A DNA stretch of 64,000 nt. Origin: Rebecca billardiae RCC1528 (lineage: Eukaryota > Haptophyta). The notes beneath the pieces are model-generated. The model was given only the letters and a program-made list of their open reading frames with translations. It did no database searches and had not been told where the DNA came from. Each line of letters starts with the position of its first letter. Position 1 is the stretch's first letter. Of this stretch, positions 29,892 to 39,233 are shown piece by piece. The translations under genes were made by a program, and so were the position numbers. Location: NCBI GenBank assembly GCA_965240325.2, contig OZ251228.1, positions 2,604,001 to 2,668,000 on the forward strand, in the 5' to 3' direction.

Positions 29892-32576
29892 ATGGCGAAC
29901 GCCGACGCCGAGCAGCCGGCCGAGCAGCGTGCTGATACGAGTGTAGCTCCTGGCTCGATTCCCCGCACGCTTGCCCAGCTTCGACCGTCGACGGCGAACT
30001 CGCCGCCTCGAACGGGCGCAGGCGACGATGCTGCATGTGTCGAGCAGCCAGACATGTGCGTCGTGGAGCAGGCGATCCGAGGCGAGCTCGACGACGGCTG
30101 GACGCTCCAGAAGTTCGAGCAAGCAGACACTGGCTCCGCTGGGATCCCGAAGGCGATGACCCAGAAGCTCGTCGTCACGCGCATTGCGTTTGCACAGGAG
30201 TCAACGACCTTTGCGGCGGAGGGCATGCCCGCGATCACGCGGTGCTTCACGGTGGACTCGCACGGCCAGCTGCTTATTTGCATCGGCGGTTGCAAGCTGG
30301 GGCCCTCGTTCTTGTGCACATGCAGCACGCGCGATCTCGCCATCCGCGGCGACAACTGCATCTGCATCTCGGGCGCGGTGCAGGACATCGAGGCACGCGC
30401 CAGGGGCCTGCGCTCGGGGGCTATGTCTGACTCGGCGCTCTCGGCAAAGTGGAAGGAGATCACGGTGCTTCTCGTTGGCAGCGAAGTGTGTGCGGGCGTG
30501 CGCAACACCGAGTGGTACCGCAAGGCCGTCGAGGACCCATCGGAGGTGCGCAAACTAAGCGCGCGCGTGTGCGAGCAGTACACGGACGATGGCGCTGTTG
30601 TGCAGTGCTTCAAGTCCCCGCACTGCTCAGCGCTCGTCTTCCGCGGCTCCGGCGTCGGGCAGAAGGCGCACATGCTCAACGGGGCAAGTGTATGCGACCA
30701 GTGCTACAACCTGCGCAATATCCTTCGAAACAGTGCCATCGCCAAGGACACCGCGCGCATCCTCAGCGCGCGGACCGACCTTGGCCGCTGCTCGCGCGGA
30801 GTCGCGTGCGTTCAGCTCGTGCAAAGGCACGATCTCGCCCGCGAGGAGAACGCGGCGCTCAAAGCGGAGATCGCGGCATTGCGGCAGCAGATCGAGCAGA
30901 CCGGCGTGCGCGTCGCCACGGACAATCCGAAGAAGCAGGAGATGCTCGATTTCATGATGACCGAGGTGAAACGCTTTGTGGAGCAGCCGCAGGCAGTCGA
31001 ACTGATGACGTCGCAGGAGTACCGCAAGTACCGCGCGATGAAGGACTTGGAGTACAGCTATCGCCAGGAGCAGGGCACGCTGAGCGGCATGCGCTGGGAC
31101 AACCGCACGTTCGCGCTCGCGTGGAAGGCCACGGTCGACAACCCGTCCGCCGCCGCCGCGCTGCATCAGTCTGGCCTCTTCACGCTGCCCGACTACCGGC
31201 TGATGAAGCGCTACCGCTCGAAGCGCATCGCGCACATCAACGGCAATTCCGATGCCTTCTACTCGGAGCTCGGGGTCCGGACGGCGCACCTGACTGGGCA
31301 GGCTCGGCTCGGCGTGCTGGGCTTCGACGGCATTCACGTCGAGCAGGACGTCATCATGTCCAAGCTCGGCAACGGCGAGCTCGATTGGTGGGGCTCTGTC
31401 TCGCGCTCCGAGCAGGCAGAGAACGGCGGGCAGCTCGCGCTCGCCAGCGAGGCGCTCGTCTTCCTGTTCCAACCGCTGATGGAGAAGAAGAAGAAGAAGG
31501 GCGAGCGCCAGGAGTCGTACGTTGGCGGCGTCTTCCCGGGCTCCTCGTTCGACGCGGGCCGGATCGGCCACTTCGCCGATCAGGTCAAGGGCAACCTCTA
31601 CCTACTGGCGCGTCTCGAGGTGATCGCCCACTCGTGTGATGGCTTGGCGGCCAACCGACTGTACTTCAAGGTGGACACGGAGGGCATGAAGGCCTTCTGC
31701 TCGGGCGCGTACGAGTTCCGCATAGCGTGCGCGTCGAGCGCGATCACGGCTGGCGGCCGGGACGCGTACATCATGGATCCGACGCACAACGAGAAGAAGG
31801 CGGTCAGGTTGGTGATGAGCTCGCGTGTTGGCGGCCGACGATCCATGTACAACCCGCTGCTGGGCGAGTGCGGTTGGATCACGCGCGACACGATCATCCG
31901 TCTCGACAAGTGGCAGACGGACAAGTTGGTCAAGCTGTACCACACGCTGAGCAAGCGGGTGGTCGACTTCGAGAAGCGCGATGCGATGAGCGTGCCAGTC
32001 GCGCGCGCCCTCATGAACGAGGGCTTTCTCGAGACGATCGAGTGGGCGCGCGAGCACGGCTTCACCCACGCGCAGTTCACAGAGGGCTTCGTGGGATTCT
32101 TCAAGACGATGCTCGAGATCCACGAGCCGCTGCGCGGCGGTGGCAAGGGCTTCTCGAGCAGCAAGGACCCGCGGCTGCTGCAGATGATTGACGCCCTCGC
32201 CGCGCTCCAGGAGTGGCACGACAGCTTCGCCACAGCCAAGGCGCGCGCGCGCGGCTTCTTGTCGTCGCAGTTCTGGGCTGACCTGCACTACATGGTGCAC
32301 GGCTTCCAGGGGGTCCTCGTCGAGCTCGAGCGTCGATTCGGCGTCGGTGGCTTCGCACCGATCGACCCGACCTCGGCGGCGCAGGACCGGCTCGAGCGGC
32401 TCTTTGGGCAGGCGCGCGCGCTCAAGCAGGGTGGGCAGATCAACGTCTTTGACTTGATGTGCGGCATCCAGACGATCGTCGAGGACCAGCGCGCTGTCAA
32501 CGCGCAGTTCTCTTTGTGCGGGAAGCGCAGTCGTGAGAAGGGCAACTGCGGTGACGACATGACTAAGGACGGCTGA
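29892..32576 (+). CDS. P-element/THAP9-like transposase
   Basis: An 894-residue frame. The N-terminal third is Cys/His-rich (LLICIGGC, CFKSPHC, VCDQCYNLRN) and probably a DNA-binding zinc module, but it is not a canonical THAP domain. A leucine-zipper-like coiled coil follows at about residues 310-340 (REENAALKAEIAALRQQIEQ). The catalytic core then shows the P-element order: LGVLGFDGIHVEQDV with Asp479, AHSCDGLAANRLYFK with Asp583, the hallmark DPTHNEKKAVR at 629-639 (DPPHxxKN-like), and QDRLERLFGQARAL with Glu835. D479, D583 and E835 are candidate metal ligands; this is inference from motif spacing. In P elements the segment between the second Asp and the Glu carries a GTP-binding insertion; here about 250 residues separate them. 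The start codon at 29892 lies 52 bp inside the left terminal repeat's inner edge. The frame is intact. Confidence 0.85.
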   Translation: MANADAEQPAEQRADTSVAPGSIPRTLAQLRPSTANSPPRTGAGDDAACVEQPDMCVVEQAIRGELDDGWTLQKFEQADTGSAGIPKAMTQKLVVTRIAFAQESTTFAAEGMPAITRCFTVDSHGQLLICIGGCKLGPSFLCTCSTRDLAIRGDNCICISGAVQDIEARARGLRSGAMSDSALSAKWKEITVLLVGSEVCAGVRNTEWYRKAVEDPSEVRKLSARVCEQYTDDGAVVQCFKSPHCSALVFRGSGVGQKAHMLNGASVCDQCYNLRNILRNSAIAKDTARILSARTDLGRCSRGVACVQLVQRHDLAREENAALKAEIAALRQQIEQTGVRVATDNPKKQEMLDFMMTEVKRFVEQPQAVELMTSQEYRKYRAMKDLEYSYRQEQGTLSGMRWDNRTFALAWKATVDNPSAAAALHQSGLFTLPDYRLMKRYRSKRIAHINGNSDAFYSELGVRTAHLTGQARLGVLGFDGIHVEQDVIMSKLGNGELDWWGSVSRSEQAENGGQLALASEALVFLFQPLMEKKKKKGERQESYVGGVFPGSSFDAGRIGHFADQVKGNLYLLARLEVIAHSCDGLAANRLYFKVDTEGMKAFCSGAYEFRIACASSAITAGGRDAYIMDPTHNEKKAVRLVMSSRVGGRRSMYNPLLGECGWITRDTIIRLDKWQTDKLVKLYHTLSKRVVDFEKRDAMSVPVARALMNEGFLETIEWAREHGFTHAQFTEGFVGFFKTMLEIHEPLRGGGKGFSSSKDPRLLQMIDALAALQEWHDSFATAKARARGFLSSQFWADLHYMVHGFQGVLVELERRFGVGGFAPIDPTSAAQDRLERLFGQARALKQGGQINVFDLMCGIQTIVEDQRAVNAQFSLCGKRSREKGNCGDDMTKDG

Positions 32577-32698
32577 CTCTGATGACGATGATACGATTCT
32601 CGATTCTCTCTATCTTTCTCTCTCGATCATATGCATACGTATATATATCAGCAGCTCGCAAGACGGTAGTAGTGTCGTCACTGACGGCCCCTGCGGCC

Positions 32699-34726
32699 CT
32701 ACGACTCGGCATCCGCATCGCCGCCATCCTCGGCGTCCATCATGCTCGCATCAGAGTCGGTGTCGTCGTCATCGTCACCATCACGCGCCGATCGAGCAGA
32801 GGTGGGGCGCGTTCGCTGCTGCGTCGCCTTGCGGAGCTTCCCACGAAGCGAGCCCTTCAAGCTCTCAAGCGCGGAGCCGCTCGTGCTCGGCTTCTTCTTC
32901 TTCTGAGTCTTCTTCTTCCTCTTGGCCGCAGCCGCGCGCTTGGCCTTGAGCTGCTTCTCACGCGCGTCCTTCAGCTTGCGCGCCACGTACTTGCGGAAGC
33001 TGTTGTAGAAGCTGTTGAGGTACTGGCGCACGTACATGCGCCGCGCGAAGCCAAGAACCTCCGAGCTCTGCCACGATGCACACGCGGTGACCAACTGTCG
33101 CCACTTGCTCGACAGCGCCTGGTCGCAGAGCAGCATGGTCGTGCAGGCCTGCAGCTCGCCAGGCTGGATCAGCACGCCCGCCAGCTTGACGCGAGCGCGC
33201 TCCTCGAGCAGCACACAAAAGTCGACGAGCTCCTGCCGACACCGTGTCAGCTTGACGACGCGAGACCGGTCGACCATGTTGAGCATCTCCGTTTCCGCGT
33301 TGTGCACGTCGGTGCCACGCGTCACCGCACACGCTTTGAAGAACAGAATCAGCTCCTCGCGAGCGCTCCCGCCCTCGCCCTTGTCGAGACGCGCGTCCAC
33401 GGCGAAAAGCGCCCAGCCGCCGACGCGCCGGATCGCGGCGCGGTCGGCGAGGTCGAAGCTCTCGTCGGGATCGAACGCGACGCCGACGGTGCGCTCCAAA
33501 GGTGTGCACTGCCGCCCGAGCACCCGCTCCTCGGCCACCAAAAGCGGGTAATTCGCATCAAAGACCTCGATCTGGCAGCGCAGCACGAGCGCGCACACGA
33601 CGCTCGACCGAATGTTGAACTCGTTGCTGAACTCGACGATTTTCGGCGACTCGGGGGCGAAGTGCTCGCGCACCTCTTGGCGGAAGATAAGGCGGCAGGT
33701 GCGTGACGAGCGACCGTCGCCTTTCATGCCGAGATGCCGCGCGTACGCCCGCGGAAGTAGCTCGAGCAGCATCTGGTTCATGCGCTCGCCGACTGCAGCC
33801 AGATCGACCGATGCCAATTCCGGCGCGGCAGAGGGGAGGCGATCTTCCGTGAGTGGGTTGACGCCCAGCGCCTCCAGCTTCGACTGCCCAATGACGCCCT
33901 CGACGAGTCCGTTGACCACCTCGGCGACCTGGGCGTCGGCCTTCTCCTGCTGCGAGACCCTCAGCTTGCGCTTCTTGGCCGCTGGCGCGCCGGTGGCGAC
34001 CACGGCGGCAGCAGATGGTTGGCCGCCAGCATCAGCGTCGCCGCGCGGCGCGGCTGCCAGCTTGTCGGCGTGCTCGGGCATCCGCGCGCGGGCCTGTGCG
34101 CGCTCAAGAACCGCACGCTTCTGGTCCTCGCTCGCCATCGCGAGGTACGGCGCTCTCGCCTCTTCGTCGAGGGCGTTGTACGCGTCCTGTGCAGCCTTCT
34201 TGTCCTTGATCCAGTGGAACTTCTTCGCGGTGTTGCTCGCGGCGGCAAAGTCCTGTGCGAACTTGGTCTTGATGAAGCAGGTGAGGGCGCTCATCGCGTT
34301 CTTCACGCCCGTCGGCGCGTGCGCTTTCCGCTTCTTCGAGCTCGCCGGAGCCGCCGGAGCGCCCAGGTCTCCGCCGCGAGCCGAGCTGATCGAGCCATCA
34401 GCGTTGGCGTCGCGGGCTGCGGCCGGGACGAGTCCGGGCACGTCGCTCGGCAGGATCTCGGCGAGCGCGTCCGATCGACCAGGACCAGCACGAACACTCT
34501 CGTCGCCACCGCCGCCGCCGACTTCGAGCGCAGCCGCCGCCTCGGGCGCGTCTGCGCCCGGAGGCAGCTCGAGCGATCGCGCAGCTGGCGGCGGCAACGC
34601 AAGCGCCAGGATCTCGGCAGGTACGGCGGGCTTGCCCGTGGGTGCCAGCGGTGTACACGTACTCGCCAGGTGCGTCCGCTCGCTGCTGCCGTCCACGGCT
34701 CGCTCCGTGCCACCTGCGCCGCTCAT
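32699..34726 (-). CDS. HMG-box-like accessory protein of the P-like transposon
   Basis: A 675-residue frame lying wholly between the terminal repeats, start 34726, 37 bp from the right repeat. After an Ala/Pro-rich N-terminus there is a basic patch (SSKKRKAHAP) and, at about residues 138-212, a segment resembling an HMG box: MSALTCFIKTKF, then FHWIKDKKAAQDAYNALDEE, then APYLAMASEDQKRAVLE. A second basic patch KKRKLRVSQQEK follows near 250. The long middle region has no recognised fold but is not low-complexity (for example CRLIFRQEVREHFAPESPKI). The tail is Lys-rich then acidic (KKKTQKKKK; DDDDDTDSDAS). HMG-box proteins bend DNA and assist several transposases, so a role in synapsis or target choice is a reasonable inference. 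Canonical P elements carry only the transposase gene. The HMG assignment rests on spacing of aromatic and basic residues. Confidence 0.7.
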   Translation of the reverse strand: MSGAGGTERAVDGSSERTHLASTCTPLAPTGKPAVPAEILALALPPPAARSLELPPGADAPEAAAALEVGGGGGDESVRAGPGRSDALAEILPSDVPGLVPAAARDANADGSISSARGGDLGAPAAPASSKKRKAHAPTGVKNAMSALTCFIKTKFAQDFAAASNTAKKFHWIKDKKAAQDAYNALDEEARAPYLAMASEDQKRAVLERAQARARMPEHADKLAAAPRGDADAGGQPSAAAVVATGAPAAKKRKLRVSQQEKADAQVAEVVNGLVEGVIGQSKLEALGVNPLTEDRLPSAAPELASVDLAAVGERMNQMLLELLPRAYARHLGMKGDGRSSRTCRLIFRQEVREHFAPESPKIVEFSNEFNIRSSVVCALVLRCQIEVFDANYPLLVAEERVLGRQCTPLERTVGVAFDPDESFDLADRAAIRRVGGWALFAVDARLDKGEGGSAREELILFFKACAVTRGTDVHNAETEMLNMVDRSRVVKLTRCRQELVDFCVLLEERARVKLAGVLIQPGELQACTTMLLCDQALSSKWRQLVTACASWQSSEVLGFARRMYVRQYLNSFYNSFRKYVARKLKDAREKQLKAKRAAAAKRKKKTQKKKKPSTSGSALESLKGSLRGKLRKATQQRTRPTSARSARDGDDDDDTDSDASMMDAEDGGDADAES

Positions 34727-34875
34727 CGCGCGACGAGCGCGGCGCGCGTCCGACGGTCGGGGTCCGCCTTCGCGCTGTGCCGTTGGCGCGCCGCCGCCGC
34801 CCGGCGCTCAGGGAAAACTTTGCAGTGACGTCGCGCCGGCCGCTCGCTGGGAGCTCCCGGCCCGGACCTCCCTTG

Positions 34876-34983
34876 CAAATCCCGAGGTCTGGACCGGTTG
34901 GAATGCCGGCGAATTCATCGCCAAGGCAATTTGGGCACGCGCCAGCCGTCCGCGATTTGCGCACCGCACAAGCTGGCCGGCAT
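34876..34983 (+). pseudogene. Degenerate EsV-1-7 repeat unit, cut off from the array
   Basis: Reading plus strand, the frame gives ECRRIH, then NLGTRQPSAICAPHKLAG and the AT of the next Met. The C-x17-C-x2-H-KLAG spacing is one residue off the intact units and the first Cys is absent. The P-like transposon lies immediately left and a 401-bp element immediately right, separating this unit from the intact repeats that continue at 35385. Confidence 0.7.
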
Positions 34984-35384
34984 AAAGACTGGCCGATGTG
35001 GCGACGCTCCCATAGCTTTTTCTGACGGCCCGAGGTACGAGTGGTCGTTGGCCGCAAAACTACACGAAAATAAACATTTTGCTGCGTTTGCGGAAATGGC
35101 GACGCTCCCGGCCGCTCTGCCGCTGACTTCGCCCGCTGGCAGGCGCAGTGGGAGCCGACCACTCGTACCTTCGGGCGTCAGACAGGAGGTCGTGTACCGC
35201 CCGCGCGCCGCGGACTCGCACGGCGCGGAGAGGCCGCTCCAGGGGGCGACAGCCGCTTGGGCGCGGTCCACCTTGACGCCCTCGAGGGGCCCACAGCGCC
35301 GAACGCCCCTGCACGCTTCACCTCGCCGCGCGCGAGCGCGTTCAAAACGGCCTCCATCCTGAGGTCCATCCGCGGCCAGTCTTT
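34984..35384. mobile_element. 401-bp MITE-like element inserted in the EsV-1-7 array
   Basis: The ends are perfect inverted repeats AAAGACTGGCCG and CGGCCAGTCTTT, flanked on both sides by AT (34982-34983 and 35385-35386). Removing the element with one AT restores CTGGCCGGCATGGTCGACGT, exactly the junction found between intact units. Inside, 35019-35044 and about 35155-35182 form another imperfect inverted pair around GTACGAGTGG. There is no ORF of note. Confidence 0.85.
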
Positions 35385-37445
35385 ATGGTCGACGTGAGGA
35401 GCCCCAAGTGTGATCACGCCGGCTGCACCAAGGTGCCTTACTTCGGCATGCCGGGCGACGCGCGCGCCAGCCGGTGCGCTACGCACAAGCTGGCAGGCAT
35501 GGTCGACGTGAAGAACCCCAAATGTGATCACGCCGGCTGCACCACGCAGCCTTACTTCGGCATGCCGGGCGACGCGCGCGCCAGCCGGTGTGCTACGCAC
35601 AAGCTGGCCGGCATGGTCGACGTGAGGAGCCCCAAGTGTGATCACGCCGGCTGCACCACGCAGCCTTACTTCGGCATGCCGGGCGACGCGCGCGCCAGCC
35701 GGTGCGCTACGCACAAGCTGGCAGGCATGGTCGACGTGAAGAACCCCAAATGTGATCACGCCGGCTGCAGCACGCAGCCTTACTTCGGCATGCCGGGCGA
35801 CGCGCGCGCCAGCCGGTGTGCTACGCACAAGCTGGCCGGCATGGTCGACGTGAGGAGCCCCAAGTGTGATCACGCTGGCTGCACCAAGGTGCCTTACTTT
35901 GGCATGCCGGGCGACGCGCGCGCCAGCCGGTGTGCTACGCACAAGCTGGCCGGCATGGTCGACGTGAGGAGCCCCAAGTGTGATCACACCGGCTGCACCA
36001 CGCAGCCTTACTTCGGCATGCCGGGCGACGCGCGCGCCAGCCGGTGCGCCCCGCACAAGCTGGCCGGCATGGTCGACGTGAAGAGCCCCACGTGCGATCA
36101 CGCGGGCTGCGCCAAGCGGCCTTCATTCGGCATGCCGGGTGATTCGTGCGCCAGCCGGTGCGCTACGCACAAGCTGGCCAGCATGGTCAACGTGGTGAGC
36201 CGCAAGTGTGATCACACCGGCTGCACCAAGGTGCCTTCCTTCGGCATGCCGGGCGAGCGGCGCGCCAGCCGGTGCGCTGAGCACAAGCTGGCCGGCATGG
36301 TCGACCTGAATATTCGCATCAAGTGTGATCACACCGGCTGCACCAAGGGGCCTTCGTTCGGCATGCCAGGCGACGCGCGCGCCAGCCGGTGCGCTACGCA
36401 CAAGCTGGCCGGCATGGTCGACGTGGTGAGCCGCAAGTGTGATCACACCGGCTGCACCAAGGTGCCTTCCTTCGGCATGCCGGGCGAGCGGCGCGCCAGC
36501 CGGTGCGCTGAGCACAAGCTGGCCAGCATGGTCGACCTGAATAATCGCATCAAGTGTGATCACACCGGCTGCACCAAGGGGCCTTCGTTCGGCATGCCAG
36601 GCGACGCGCGCGCCAGCCGGTGCGCTACGCACAAGCTGGCCGGCATGGTCGACGTGGTGAGCCGCAAGTGTGATCACGCCGGCTGCACCAAGGTGCCTTC
36701 CTTCGGCATGCCGGGTGATTCGCGCGCCAGCCGGTGCGCTGAGCACAAGCTGGCAGGCATGGTCGACGTGAAGAACCCCAAATGTGATCACGCTGGCTAC
36801 ACCACGCAGCCTTCATTCGGCATGCCGGGCGACGCGCGCGCCAGCCGGTGCGCTGAGCACAAGCTGGCCGGCATGGTCGACGTGGTGAGCCGCAAGTGTG
36901 ATCACGCCGGCTGCACCAAGGTGCCTTCCTTCGGCATGCCGGGTGATTCGCGCGCCAGCCGGTGCGCTGAGCACAAGCTGGCAGGCATGGTATGCAGTCG
37001 GCTCGCCGTCCCCAAGCGCAGGCTGGAGCATGGCACCGGTGACCAGGGCACGCGCGCCGCGGAGCGACGGCACAAACATAGCAGCCACATTGCCGCCGTT
37101 TCGGACGTCGCGCCTCGGCTATCGCCACCACCGCCACTGGTCGCAGTCGGCATGCCACTGGCAGCAGGCAGCATCGTCCGCTGGAGCTCGCCAGATGGCA
37201 CGAGCTATTCGGTTGGCGACGGGGTGGTCAACGGTGGTGCCCTGGGCCTGGGCGAGCAGCATCTGTCTGGCAACGCAGGTGACGCAACCCGGGCTGCCGC
37301 TGGCTGGTCTGGCATCTACGACCAGGGAGTCCAGGGACTACCAGCAGGCATCATCAACACCACACCGCTGCGCCAGGACTACCATCATCATCGATGGCGG
37401 CGGGAGCACGACAGCAGCAACCGCCGCAGGTCATGCCTGTGGTGA
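35385..37445 (+). CDS. EsV-1-7 repeat protein, 14 tandem Cys/His units
   Basis: Fourteen tandem units of about 114 bp (38 residues) from 35385 to 36986. Each fits C-x4-C-x16-C-x2-H-x12 exactly, the published EsV-1-7 signature, with core CDHAGCTKVPYFGMPGD and CATHKLAGMV. Units 9 and 11 are one residue longer (MVDLNIRIK, MVDLNNRIK). Unit 13 has Tyr in place of the second Cys (CDHAGY), so it probably cannot bind zinc normally. After the array comes a basic tail (SRLAVPKRRLEHGTGDQG; ERRHKH) shared with the gene at the right edge. The brown-algal member IMMEDIATE UPRIGHT controls development; the molecular role is not established. The open frame stops at 37445, but a second frame (37526-37648, ending SDDRWTVLSYDLSSDES) matches the paralogue's C-terminus, so the mature product may be spliced across about 37146-37525. 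The ATG used is the internal Met of the repeat, exposed by the neighbouring element. Confidence 0.88.
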   Translation: MVDVRSPKCDHAGCTKVPYFGMPGDARASRCATHKLAGMVDVKNPKCDHAGCTTQPYFGMPGDARASRCATHKLAGMVDVRSPKCDHAGCTTQPYFGMPGDARASRCATHKLAGMVDVKNPKCDHAGCSTQPYFGMPGDARASRCATHKLAGMVDVRSPKCDHAGCTKVPYFGMPGDARASRCATHKLAGMVDVRSPKCDHTGCTTQPYFGMPGDARASRCAPHKLAGMVDVKSPTCDHAGCAKRPSFGMPGDSCASRCATHKLASMVNVVSRKCDHTGCTKVPSFGMPGERRASRCAEHKLAGMVDLNIRIKCDHTGCTKGPSFGMPGDARASRCATHKLAGMVDVVSRKCDHTGCTKVPSFGMPGERRASRCAEHKLASMVDLNNRIKCDHTGCTKGPSFGMPGDARASRCATHKLAGMVDVVSRKCDHAGCTKVPSFGMPGDSRASRCAEHKLAGMVDVKNPKCDHAGYTTQPSFGMPGDARASRCAEHKLAGMVDVVSRKCDHAGCTKVPSFGMPGDSRASRCAEHKLAGMVCSRLAVPKRRLEHGTGDQGTRAAERRHKHSSHIAAVSDVAPRLSPPPPLVAVGMPLAAGSIVRWSSPDGTSYSVGDGVVNGGALGLGEQHLSGNAGDATRAAAGWSGIYDQGVQGLPAGIINTTPLRQDYHHHRWRREHDSSNRRRSCLW

Positions 37446-37648
37446 TGGCGAGCAGGGCCCTGGTCGATGCTGGCGGCTCAGAAGCGCGTCACACTCACAG
37501 CTTCGGTCCCGGAGTCTCGACGCTCGAGAGAGGCAACGACGGTGCGGGTTGCCTCGGAACAGTGCTGCCACCACACGGTGACACAGAAACTGAATCTGAC
37601 GACCGTTGGACCGTGCTGTCTTACGATCTGTCGTCAGATGAGTCGTAA

Positions 37649-38072
<424 letters not shown>

Positions 38073-38094
38073 TCGTCAGAGTCGACGTACTCCA

Positions 38095-38201
38095 CACCTC
38101 CCAATAGACTGTGACTCAGACTCGTCTGCTATTTTCACTAAGTAATTACCCGCCCCTACTCAGGTTTCAGCACAGTCCGGGGGCGATCCGGATGACACCT
38201 A

Positions 38202-38297
<96 letters not shown>

Positions 38298-38459
38298 CGA
38301 CGTGGTATGCAACGGACAGGCGTCAGAGTCAGCAAGCAATGTAGCAGCAGATCGAGCAGCAGAGACAAACACCAGCAGGATGTATATATGATGCGAATAA
38401 AATGACGCCCGGCCTGGGTATAGTTAAAAAAGAAAATAGAGTCTGAACCTATTGGAGGT
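38095..38459. mobile_element. MITE-like element downstream of the EsV-1-7 gene, copy 1, with microsatellite expansion
   Basis: The ends are imperfect inverted repeats: CACCTCCCAAT with ACTCAGACTCGTCTGCTATTTT on the left and AAAATAGAGTCTGAAC with TATTGGAGGT on the right, with inner GTAATTACCCG and GGGTATAGTT blocks. The middle carries (TATC)n at about 38203-38248 and (AT)n to 38294. The same element without the microsatellite occurs at 62951-63117. Confidence 0.75.
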
Positions 38460-39233
38460 TTGGCTGATGATGATCCATCTGGCCGTCATTTCGATTTTCG
38501 TCCAAGGGACCGCCTGGGTTGGTCTAGGACTAGTTATAGGGGCGATTGTAGATCATCAGGGGCGGCGATCCCGCCGATCTCCATGTCAAGATGTAACGCT
38601 CCAGTGACCGGACTTAGGGGGTTCAACCGAAGCAGGAGCCAGCAATTACCCATCGTGCGTCTCTAATTATTCTGTTCGTTAGTCGTAGCAGTATTGAACG
38701 ATGTCAGCAGCAGTAATCAGGCCGAAGGGGCCCGAAGGCGGCGAGCCGTGAGTCTACTGAGTCATCTACAGTACTAATAAACTAAGAAATCGTGGGCCTG
38801 CTAACTATAAACTAAGTTACGTCGCGGCTCGTGTCGGTCCAACCAAGGCGCGTGCCCGTGGGAGGCGCGGCGCGCCGGCCCGACTACGAGTAAGCTACAG
38901 GCCAAGTCCACTTCTCCTGTAACTGAGTCCGCTGGCCAACGGACAACGGTGCCACCTGGCACATCCATGCAACTATCGTCGTCAATCAAGCCAGATTTGC
39001 TCCAAAAGGCCCAAACTTTTCTTCGGACTCAGCGGGGGGCTCTGCGGCCCTACCCCCCCCCCCCCCCCCCCCCCCCCCGCGCGCGCGCGCCTTAATGCGC
39101 GGCGGGCGGCCCTAGCTAAAAAAACTGACACTCCATAGGCGCTCGCCGGATGAAGTTAGCAGCGTGCGAGGAGGAGGCGCGGCGCGTGTCCGCAGCTGGC
39201 GAGAGGCGTCCGGACCGTGACGTTATCGGCCCC
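38460..39233. other. Intergenic; left part duplicated near the right edge
   Basis: Positions 38460-38640 match 62786-62950 on the opposite strand (for example GTCAAGATGTAACGCTCCA). A run of 26 C at 39053-39078 leads into a CG-alternating tract. No gene is seen. Confidence 0.6.

Larger units (their letters stand above)
29728..34875. mobile_element. Complete P-element-like DNA transposon with two divergent-class genes
   Basis: The terminal inverted repeats 29728-29839 and 34764-34875 are identical over all 112 bases. They begin CAAGGGAGGTCCGGGCCGGG and end in TG on the right. Outside them CAAATCC occurs on both sides (29721-29727 and 34876-34882), a 7-bp target-site duplication; P elements classically make 8 bp. 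Inside are a plus-strand transposase (29892-32576) and a minus-strand HMG-box-like gene (32699-34726) that converge, leaving 122 bp between their stops. Perfect ends, intact ORFs and a visible duplication point to recent insertion. Confidence 0.93.

Noticed and set aside
35385-36986. Regular 114-bp direct repeats considered as a CRISPR or satellite array
   Set aside because: There are no unique spacers, the units are in frame, and each encodes the Cys/His EsV-1-7 motif.
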